NCBI GenBank assembly: GCA_943372555.1
Contig: CALRZB010000057.1
Coordinates: 1-12,751 of the forward strand
Direction: 5' to 3'
Source: JAIXWP01 sp943372555
Lineage (GTDB): Bacteria > Bacteroidota > Bacteroidia > Flavobacteriales_D > Sanyastnellaceae
DNA length: 12,751 nucleotides
Below, in pieces: positions 7,278 to 12,751 of the stretch (position 1 is its first letter; every line of letters starts with the position of its first letter). The translations under genes and the position numbers were made by a program. The notes beneath the pieces were generated by a model. The model was not told where the DNA came from and made no database searches. It saw only the letters and a list, made by a program, of their open reading frames with translations.

Positions 7278-8543
7278 TCACTTTCGGAAAGAACTGTTTA
7301 TTGCATCAACTGCAATTACACGATCATTTCCAAGGCTGCGATCGTAGGAATAAACAATAATGTGATAGTCATTTTCAGTTTCCGCATGATTACCTTCAGT
7401 TAGACTAATATAATTGTGTGAATGATATTGATCATTGAGCACATATCTGTAATTATAATACCCTTGTTTTATTGGAATAGATGCCTCATATGATTGAGTT
7501 GATTTGTTATAAACGCAATGAAAAATAGAAGGATTAAAAAGTGATTCTTGACATTCAATTGAAATTGTTGCATCAGCGATTTCAGGCGATTTTAGGGTAA
7601 AATGAACATATATATATTCCGCTTCGATATACGAATCATCGCCTAAATCGTTTCTCACAAATAGTTTTCCATTAAGATCAGGATTTGTTTGATATGCCCT
7701 AGCGCCATTCAACTCGTCGTATCTTAAATAGGCATGCCACTGATCGTCGACTCTCACGATATTCTCAACGGAAGCACTAGCAAATTTCACACTTTTTATT
7801 TCGAAAGATCTCCATTCACTTCCACCAACGAAATTGTTTTTATCCCCATAATCGTAAACAAGTTCTTCTGTTTTAACAAACTGAGGCTTCAGATTATTTA
7901 TAGCATTGTCCCATCTTCCATTTTGAAGAATTGAGACATTAATATCTTGTGATGGAGAAAAAATTTGATAGCCAGCGTAGTTTACGGTAAAGTCAATCTC
8001 TTGATTTTTGAACCGTTCAGAAACAAGGGTGCTGTTGTTCACGGCTGCAACAATTTGAACCAATGATTCATATATGACAACTCGAAATGTTAGTGCTATA
8101 TTTTCCGAAGGCTCGCTACCCTCATATATCACAATAGCGTAATTCCCAGATCGGGTAGGGGTCACCATTTCATTCGGGAAATTGAATTGATGATGAACAT
8201 ATTCTGCGGTTGTGTTAAATGAATAGTCTACCCGGGTGATTTCCTGTTCGGGAAAACCTCGTATGAACTCAGAAGTGCTAAGGTCTGACAACTCCCATTT
8301 ATGATCGCAATGGAAAACAGCGTAGCTATATGTGTTTCTCGTCGTACCCATTTCGTCAAAATGGAACTCCAATGGAGTTAGATTGAAGAGGTCAATAACA
8401 GGGTACCCTGTTGGATTTCCTTCTGGAAATACACATGGAGTGCGGATTCCGTCTTTAAAGATGCGGTTGTCATAACTCGCAGAAATTGTAAGGGATAAAA
8501 AAAACAGGGGAAAGAAAAATATAATTAAACGTGCTTGGTTCAT
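7278..8543 (-). CDS. Type IX secretion system Plug protein (DUF5103 family)
   Basis: I recognise the DUF5103/T9SS plug family. Diagnostic stretches in the 421-residue product are FHCDHKW (about 77-83), FPNEM, SGNYAI, QNGRWDNAI (about 207-215), FVGGSEWRSFEIKS (about 238-251), DLNG, and the C-terminal EGNHAETENDY-IIVYS block (about 383-399). In Flavobacterium johnsoniae this protein seals the periplasmic end of the SprA translocon pore when the channel is not occupied by cargo and PorV. I start at ATG 8543, just before the signal peptide (hydrophobic LIIFFFPLFFLSLTISAS). An in-frame TTG at 8573 would add ten polar residues and is less likely. Length matches the family. The gene sits among four genes for T9SS cargo, but sprA and other T9SS components are not in the window. 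Confidence 0.88.
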   Translation of the reverse strand: MNQARLIIFFFPLFFLSLTISASYDNRIFKDGIRTPCVFPEGNPTGYPVIDLFNLTPLEFHFDEMGTTRNTYSYAVFHCDHKWELSDLSTSEFIRGFPEQEITRVDYSFNTTAEYVHHQFNFPNEMVTPTRSGNYAIVIYEGSEPSENIALTFRVVIYESLVQIVAAVNNSTLVSERFKNQEIDFTVNYAGYQIFSPSQDINVSILQNGRWDNAINNLKPQFVKTEELVYDYGDKNNFVGGSEWRSFEIKSVKFASASVENIVRVDDQWHAYLRYDELNGARAYQTNPDLNGKLFVRNDLGDDSYIEAEYIYVHFTLKSPEIADATISIECQESLFNPSIFHCVYNKSTQSYEASIPIKQGYYNYRYVLNDQYHSHNYISLTEGNHAETENDYHIIVYSYDRSLGNDRVIAVDAINSSFRK

Positions 8544-8570
8544 AAACTCGACCGATTCAATGGTTTTGTG

Positions 8571-8590
8571 CAAATATTGTTTCGAATATA
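8571..8590 (-). promoter_or_regulatory. Candidate -7 elements of the Plug gene
   Basis: On the minus strand two near matches to TAnnTTTG lie in the divergent gap: TATATTCG (8590-8583) and AATATTTG (8578-8571), 39 and 27 bases before the ATG at 8543. Each has one mismatch and neither has a good TTTG at -33, so which is used is undecided. Confidence 0.35.
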
Positions 8591-8603
8591 GTAGCTAAGT
8601 TCG
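8577..8603 (+). promoter_or_regulatory. Candidate short-leader promoter of the ApbE-like/tsaD unit
   Basis: TAAGTTCG at 8596-8603 has one mismatch to TAnnTTTG and ends four bases (CGCC) before the ATG at 8608. A TTG at 8577-8579 is 16 bases upstream. If used, the message would start at or within a few bases of the ATG. It overlaps the likely promoter of the opposite gene. Confidence 0.35.
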
Positions 8604-8607
8604 CGCC

Positions 8608-9651
8608 ATGAAAATATCAGTTAGGTATATTTTATTCATCTGGGTTGCTCTCTTTTCTTTTTTCGCATGTAAAGAAAAGAAAAAGCCCATTCAAGGAAAA
8701 GAATATTCAGGGGTGTTTTTTGGCCAACCATATACAATTTCGGTGATTGGCGACACAAATGATTATAGACCTCAAATCGACAGTATTCTATACACGGCTG
8801 AATACGCATTTAACCTTGCAGACATTAACAGTTTAATCTCAAGATTCAACAGGTTTAAAAGAACGGATTCATCATTTGTTTTTCAAGATAGTTCATTGTT
8901 TTTTGGCCTTGTCTATTCGCTCGCCACAGATTTGAACGCTAAAACGAAGCAGTTTTATGACCCTTCTACCACGCCAATAAAAAGGGAATGGATGATTGTA
9001 AGCTTTACAAAAAAAGCATTGGAACCAAATCTCGATTCTCTATATCAATTTGTGGGGTTTGATGCTAGTAAGATTGATTTGAATGAAGTATACACCGATG
9101 ACCATAGATATGTGCAATCAAATTTGCGCAAGTCCGATCCAAGAACAGAATTGGATTTTTCGAGTGTAGCGATGGCCTATGGTCTGCAATGTGTTGCGGA
9201 TTTTTTTGCCACCAAGGGAATAGCTCATTACAATATACATTGTGGTAATCACACCATAAATCATGGCGCACTTATAGACTCACTAACCACTGTGCCTTTG
9301 GGGATTTCTCAAGATGCAAATGACCAACGTATTCGATTACTCGATGGTGCGTTTACATTCAAGACGGTAGTTGAAAAGCGGGGTATGATTGATCCTACTT
9401 ATGGCTACCCCGTGGATAATGAGTTGGTATATGTTGGGGTTTATGCTAAAAGCCTAGCGGAAGCCGAAGCATTTTCAGAAGCTTTTATGATAATGGGCTT
9501 TGATCAAGCCTCGAAATGGTATGAAGACAATCAAGATTCGAATATTCACAGTTTTATGCTGATACAAAGAGGAGACTCCATTACTTCAGCTTCAACGGTT
9601 GGTTTCGATGAGCTTTTGCTTCAAGCCGACAGCCTCAAAATTGAAGAGTAA
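8608..9651 (+). CDS. ApbE-like lipoprotein, probably catalytically inactive
   Basis: The product is 347 residues, with a lipoprotein signal peptide and lipobox FFAC (Cys21), so it is predicted to be membrane-anchored. The order of landmarks is that of ApbE, the FAD:protein FMN transferase that flavinylates Thr/Ser in Rnf, Nqr and related proteins: an N-terminal FFGQPYTISV strand, INSLISRFNR (about 73-82), FYDPSTTPI (about 116-124), LDFSSVAMAYG (about 182-192), CGNHTINHG (about 212-220), MIDPTYGYP (about 260-268) and AEAFSEAFMIMG (about 286-297). Key positions differ from active enzymes. The Lys of the AKGYA motif is Met189, the GGN motif is CGN, the His of HIIDP is Met260, and the metal-binding Asp and Thr of ADAxxT are Glu287 and Glu291. 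I therefore infer a non-catalytic binding protein or one with altered activity. Its stop overlaps the tsaD start by one base (TAATG). Confidence 0.8.
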   Translation: MKISVRYILFIWVALFSFFACKEKKKPIQGKEYSGVFFGQPYTISVIGDTNDYRPQIDSILYTAEYAFNLADINSLISRFNRFKRTDSSFVFQDSSLFFGLVYSLATDLNAKTKQFYDPSTTPIKREWMIVSFTKKALEPNLDSLYQFVGFDASKIDLNEVYTDDHRYVQSNLRKSDPRTELDFSSVAMAYGLQCVADFFATKGIAHYNIHCGNHTINHGALIDSLTTVPLGISQDANDQRIRLLDGAFTFKTVVEKRGMIDPTYGYPVDNELVYVGVYAKSLAEAEAFSEAFMIMGFDQASKWYEDNQDSNIHSFMLIQRGDSITSASTVGFDELLLQADSLKIEE

Positions 9652-10688
9652 TGCCTAAGCCACACCCAGTAATACTTGCCATTGAAAGCAGTTGTGATGA
9701 GACATCCGCTGCTGTTCTTTTTGGAAATGTGGTAAAGAGCAATATTATTGCGACGCAAAAAATTCACGAAAAATATGGTGGCGTGGTGCCCGAACTGGCA
9801 AGCAGAGCGCATCAACAAAATATAGTTCCCGTCGTGCAGCAGGCTATCTCAGAAGCCGGTATCACAATTAGTGAAATCGATGTAGTTGCTTGTACCCAAG
9901 GTCCCGGATTAATGGGAGCACTTCAAGTTGGTGTTTCTTATTCCAAAAGCTTAAGCATGGCATTAGACGTGCCTTTAATTTTGGTAAATCATATGCAAGC
10001 CCATGTCCTTGCTCATTTTATTTCAAGAGAGCAGGAGGGAAGTAATTCAATAAAGCCTGAGTTTCCATTTTTATGCTTGACAGTAAGTGGCGGACATACT
10101 CAAATTGTACTTGTTAACTCACCTTTGGAAATGAAAGTTGTGGGCAGCACTATTGATGATGCAGCCGGAGAGGCATTTGACAAAGCCTCCAAAGTGCTTG
10201 GCTTGGAATATCCAGGAGGTCCACAGATTGACCGTTTTTCAAAAGACGGAGACCCTAAGAAATTTTCATTTACAATTCCATCAACACCAGATTTGAGCTA
10301 TAGTTTTAGCGGTTTGAAAACATCGTTGTTGTATTTGGTAAGAGATGAAAAATTAAAGGATGCTAATTTTGTAGAAAACAATAAGGCCGACCTCTGCGCA
10401 TCATATCAAGCCACTATTGTTAAGTACCTCCTAAAGAAGTTTACCCTTGCAATTAACATATATGCACCAAAGTCAATTGCACTTGCCGGCGGGGTTAGTG
10501 CAAATTCACTTTTACGTTACGAATTTGAAAAATTGGCCCAAGAAAATGAGGTAAATTGTTTAATTCCCCCTATAGAATTTACTACTGATAATGCCGCAAT
10601 GATAGGTGCCAGTGCCTATTTCTTGTTTGAAAAAGATATTTTCTCCCGTTTGTCCGATGCTCCTGCTGCAAGATTGTCAATAGGATAA
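9651..10688 (+). CDS. tsaD: tRNA N6-adenosine threonylcarbamoyltransferase TsaD
   Basis: TsaD (Kae1/YgjD/Gcp family) acts in the cytoplasm with TsaB and TsaE. It transfers the threonylcarbamoyl group from threonylcarbamoyl-AMP, made by TsaC, to A37 of tRNAs reading ANN codons (t6A). The 345 residues match the usual length. Visible motifs are the N-terminal IESSCDETSAA (11-21), GPGL (84-87), the metal-binding histidines of HMQAH (His114, His118) with Asp313 of TTDNAAMIG as third ligand, VSGGHTQ (145-151), GEAFDKASK (173-181), the GGPQID loop (189-194), and AGGVSAN (279-285) for nucleotide binding. All expected ligands are present, so it should be active. The ATG shares its A with the stop codon of the lipoprotein gene, so translation is likely coupled. 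tsaB, tsaC and tsaE are not in the window. Confidence 0.97.
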   Translation: MPKPHPVILAIESSCDETSAAVLFGNVVKSNIIATQKIHEKYGGVVPELASRAHQQNIVPVVQQAISEAGITISEIDVVACTQGPGLMGALQVGVSYSKSLSMALDVPLILVNHMQAHVLAHFISREQEGSNSIKPEFPFLCLTVSGGHTQIVLVNSPLEMKVVGSTIDDAAGEAFDKASKVLGLEYPGGPQIDRFSKDGDPKKFSFTIPSTPDLSYSFSGLKTSLLYLVRDEKLKDANFVENNKADLCASYQATIVKYLLKKFTLAINIYAPKSIALAGGVSANSLLRYEFEKLAQENEVNCLIPPIEFTTDNAAMIGASAYFLFEKDIFSRLSDAPAARLSIG

Positions 10689-10703
10689 ACCTTTGACGAT
10701 TGA

Positions 10704-10733
10704 TTTTGTCATTAAGTTTATTTCTTATATTCG
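10704..10733 (+). promoter_or_regulatory. Promoter of the 122-residue protein gene
   Basis: TTTTG (10704-10708), a 17-base spacer and TATATTCG (10726-10733) fit the Bacteroidota -33/-7 arrangement with one mismatch in the -7 box. Transcription start would fall near 10740, which supports the ATG at 10757 and argues against the in-frame TTG at 10700. Confidence 0.5.
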
Positions 10734-10756
10734 TAGACCTTAATTACAATCTAGCC

Positions 10757-11125
10757 ATGGGAATATTATCTAACAACGCTTTCTCGCGTAGTTTGATGAT
10801 TCGGTTGTCAGAATCATTCAGTGAAATAAATCTGCCTTATGCTAATGAGATCTCTCAAGAAAAAGTTGTTCAGATATTGAGAACAGAAACGTTCTTGAAA
10901 ATTGACGATATACGTTTTTCGCTGGATTCTATTCAAGAGAAAGGTGGGAAAACAACTATCAATGGAAGTCATGTTTTAGGCATGGGATTCACAATACGCA
11001 TTGTTCCAATATCAGAATATGAATCAAGAATTCAGCTCATTTTTTGCGACAAGGAGCTAAATAGACTCGAAAAAATTGAAAGAGACTTTATCTCTCAATT
11101 GAAAAAGAAAGAGGGGATTCATTGA
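10757..11125 (+). CDS. Small cytoplasmic protein of unknown function
   Basis: The product is 122 residues from ATG 10757. I do not recognise the family. An in-frame TTG at 10700 would add 19 hydrophobic residues, but it lies upstream of the likely transcription start. The protein has no signal peptide from the chosen start. The N-terminal half looks helical (SRSLMIRLSESFSEI, then ISQEKVVQILRTETFLKI). The middle has alternating strands with GSHVLGMGFTIRIVPI and SRIQLIFCD, and the end is a charged helix (LNRLEKIERDFISQLKKKE). This resembles a compact alpha/beta fold of the sort found in small Bacteroidota proteins lacking a name. It follows tsaD by 68 bases, and the separate promoter suggests independent expression. 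Its last codons form one arm of the terminator hairpin, and the TGA begins at the last base of the loop. Confidence 0.75.
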   Translation: MGILSNNAFSRSLMIRLSESFSEINLPYANEISQEKVVQILRTETFLKIDDIRFSLDSIQEKGGKTTINGSHVLGMGFTIRIVPISEYESRIQLIFCDKELNRLEKIERDFISQLKKKEGIH

Positions 11126-11146
11126 ATCCCCTCTCTCTTTTATTTT
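11110..11146. terminator. Bidirectional hairpin terminator between convergent genes
   Basis: GAGGGGATTC (11111-11120) pairs perfectly with GAATCCCCTC (11124-11133) across a three-base loop, and one more A-T pair extends the stem. On the plus strand a T-rich tract follows (CTCTTTTATTTTT region, 11135-11147). On the minus strand, reading leftward, TTTCTTTTTC follows (11110-11101). The hairpin includes the last codons and stop of the plus-strand gene and lies just beyond the TAA at 11140 of the minus-strand gene, so it can end both transcripts. Confidence 0.85.
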
Positions 11147-12751
11147 TCGATAACAATCTTTCTCTTTATTGTCGTCACGTCGTCATCTATTTGCAGCAAA
11201 TAGAGGCCATTAGATAAATTACTTGGCAAATTAATTTTCATTGTTGTACCGTCATAATTTTCTATTTTCTGTGTAAAGACTACTTTACCCATTTGATCAA
11301 AAATTCTTAGTGATACATTCTCAGAAAGATTGACCAATGGAAGAATGTTTATTTCAGAGTTAGAAGGATTGGGATATAATTCTAGATCATTCGTAGATTC
11401 TTCTGAAATCATTATATCGTTTTCTTCCTGTCCGAGTATCATTCCTCCTGAACTTATCATTTGAACACATTGTGTTGGTCCATAATGTAAAGGAGGATTG
11501 TTTCCAAAAACTGCGCTAACTCTAACATTATAAATACCACCAGGAACAAATCCGTTAGACGGTCTTAACTGAAGGAATTTAGAGTTTGATGTTAGTACGA
11601 CTGGAAGTTGTGTAATGTCGACTCTTGTTACTTGCCATGCATATGCAGATGCACCGCAAACACCAGGAGTTAATTGAATGTAGCTGTGCAATTGTTTAGC
11701 ATTTGGACATTGGTCATTTGCTCGCAACCCTGGAAGATTTGGAGATCCCACATTCACATCACAAACTGATGATCCGTTTACAGTAACAAATTCCGGTTGT
11801 GCCAAACCATTAGACAATTGATAAACTGCATCAATTGTCACATCATAGGAATGTTCGTATTGTAGACCAGGAACATTGGTAAGAGGTAAAATTGTTGAGC
11901 CATATTTAGTTACACTAATAACATTTCCTCCCTCTAATGGGGTAAAATGGAATACGTATGCATAAGCGCCAACGTATTCAGCTTTATACCAATCACAAAG
12001 TGAGAAGTTAGGACCAGGATAATCGCAATCAGTTTGCAATAGTTTGGAAATGCAAAGTGAGAAAGTACCAATTCCTTGACCAGAGTTAAAGTTTCTAATA
12101 GCTACTTTATATTGATTTCCAATAGTAAGACCGCCAAAATTCAAAATCTCATTTCCTAATCCACTATTTAAGTTTTCACTATTAATGAGATTACCGTTTG
12201 AATCTTGAAGTTCAATCACAATATTATTCTGATCAGAAATCACTTGAATTCTCACTCCAGGTGTTAAAGCCGTAAATGAATACCAAAGGTCTTCACCTGT
12301 CACACACGTAATTAAAGATTCTGAAGAAGGTGATGCATTTGCAAGATCACCAGTAATAGCGCCGCTGCATGAATATAAAGTACCAACTGCCACTGTTTGT
12401 GCCGCACTAGGGTTGTCATTGGAAGCATATGTTGTTCCGCATCCCTCATCCAATAACCCATCACAGTCGTCATTCACTCCATTACAAATTTCGTTTGCAC
12501 CGGGGTAAACATCGCTATTTGCATCGTTGCAATCTGTTCCCAAGACAACATAACCATTAACTGGAGAACAAGAATTTACAAAAACACTTGATGTTCCAAA
12601 TCCATCTAAGTCACCATCGAGATAATATGTTATAAATATCAAACCATCATCAGCTGTTCCATCGCAATCCTGGTCATTACCGTCACATAGTTCAGCTGCT
12701 CCAGGATGCACTGAAGCATCACCATCATCACAATCTTGATTGTTAGTAACA
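11140..12751 (-). CDS. Secreted MopE-repeat protein with T9SS sorting domain (5' partial)
   Basis: The frame stays open to the window edge, so the N terminus and signal peptide are missing; a GTG near 12711 is not the real start. Of the 536 residues visible, about 1-36 and 70-105 carry MopE-type Asp-rich repeats (DCDD, HPGAAELCDG, DQDCDG; DCNDA, YPGANEICNG, DDCDG, LLDEG), a motif linked to metal binding. About 110-235 resembles a pre-peptidase C-terminal-like beta domain (GEDLWYSF, GNQYKVAIRN). Two related domains of about 90 residues follow (about 245-325 and 355-430), each with an (A)YAxxx core strand and a YDVTIDA or YNVRVSA strand. The T9SS type A sorting domain begins at LYPNPS (about 458) and ends KRKIVIEK. 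The role is probably extracellular binding or structural. The gene ends at a shared hairpin with its convergent neighbour. Confidence 0.92.
   Translation of the reverse strand, partial: VTNNQDCDDGDASVHPGAAELCDGNDQDCDGTADDGLIFITYYLDGDLDGFGTSSVFVNSCSPVNGYVVLGTDCNDANSDVYPGANEICNGVNDDCDGLLDEGCGTTYASNDNPSAAQTVAVGTLYSCSGAITGDLANASPSSESLITCVTGEDLWYSFTALTPGVRIQVISDQNNIVIELQDSNGNLINSENLNSGLGNEILNFGGLTIGNQYKVAIRNFNSGQGIGTFSLCISKLLQTDCDYPGPNFSLCDWYKAEYVGAYAYVFHFTPLEGGNVISVTKYGSTILPLTNVPGLQYEHSYDVTIDAVYQLSNGLAQPEFVTVNGSSVCDVNVGSPNLPGLRANDQCPNAKQLHSYIQLTPGVCGASAYAWQVTRVDITQLPVVLTSNSKFLQLRPSNGFVPGGIYNVRVSAVFGNNPPLHYGPTQCVQMISSGGMILGQEENDIMISEESTNDLELYPNPSNSEINILPLVNLSENVSLRIFDQMGKVVFTQKIENYDGTTMKINLPSNLSNGLYLLQIDDDVTTIKRKIVIEK

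Noticed and set aside
8544..8573. TTG at 8573 (minus) as start of the Plug gene
   Set aside because: It places ten polar residues ahead of the signal peptide and overlaps the likely -7 box; the ATG at 8543 is better placed.
10700..10756. TTG at 10700 giving a hydrophobic N-terminal leader on the 122-residue protein
   Set aside because: The extension is an AT-rich stretch holding the probable -33/-7 promoter. The leader does not end in a typical cleavage site and the rest of the protein looks cytoplasmic.
12709..12711. GTG at 12711 as start of the MopE-repeat gene
   Set aside because: The frame continues upstream to the window edge with further MopE-type residues (NQDCDDGDA), so the gene is truncated by the window.
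1..12751. Defence system, prophage or genomic island
   Set aside because: No nuclease, helicase, toxin, integrase, transposase or phage structural gene is present, and codon and base use look even across the window. The genes fit a normal Bacteroidota chromosome.

Overview
The window looks like chromosomal DNA of a member of the Bacteroidota, most likely Flavobacteriales or a close relative. The evidence is AT-rich DNA, absence of Shine-Dalgarno sequences, promoter octamers of the TAnnTTTG type, four proteins ending in a type IX secretion system (T9SS) type A sorting domain (a 'YPNP' block followed by a roughly 65-residue beta-rich tail ending in basic residues), and a gene for the T9SS Plug protein. 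I see no tRNA, rRNA, CRISPR array, insertion sequence, integrase or phage gene. Every gap between genes is shorter than 150 bases.

Layout. Positions 1-62 may be the tail of an upstream gene. Positions 73-2655 (+) encode a secreted FG-GAP/VCBS plus ASPIC/UnbV protein with SprB-like repeats and a T9SS signal. Convergent to it, two bases away, 2658-4289 (-) encodes a secreted protein with three lamin-tail-like domains and a T9SS signal. Next is 4372-6378 (-), a secreted protein of five starch/glycogen-binding-like modules, each closed by the same four-cysteine pattern, again with a T9SS signal. A strong hairpin terminator separates these two minus-strand genes. Across a 130-base divergent promoter region, 6509-7273 (+) encodes a CarboxypepD_reg-like protein read from a TTG start. 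Convergent to it is the T9SS Plug gene, 7278-8543 (-).

A 64-base divergent region then leads to the unit 8608-9651 / 9651-10688 (+): an ApbE-like lipoprotein that appears to have lost its catalytic residues, overlapping by one base the housekeeping gene tsaD (tRNA t6A synthesis). A 122-residue cytoplasmic protein of unknown function follows at 10757-11125 (+) behind its own promoter. It ends in a hairpin shared with the convergent gene 11140-12751 (-), a fourth T9SS cargo with MopE-type Asp-rich repeats, whose start lies beyond the window.

How the genes fit together: half the window is T9SS cargo (adhesin-like or surface-binding multidomain proteins), and one gene codes for a regulator or gate of the secretion channel. 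tsaD is the only clear core metabolic gene. The most distinctive signals are the invariant cysteine lattice of the five-repeat protein and the degenerate ApbE-like lipoprotein coupled to tsaD. I found no evidence of a defence, mobile or biosynthetic system.
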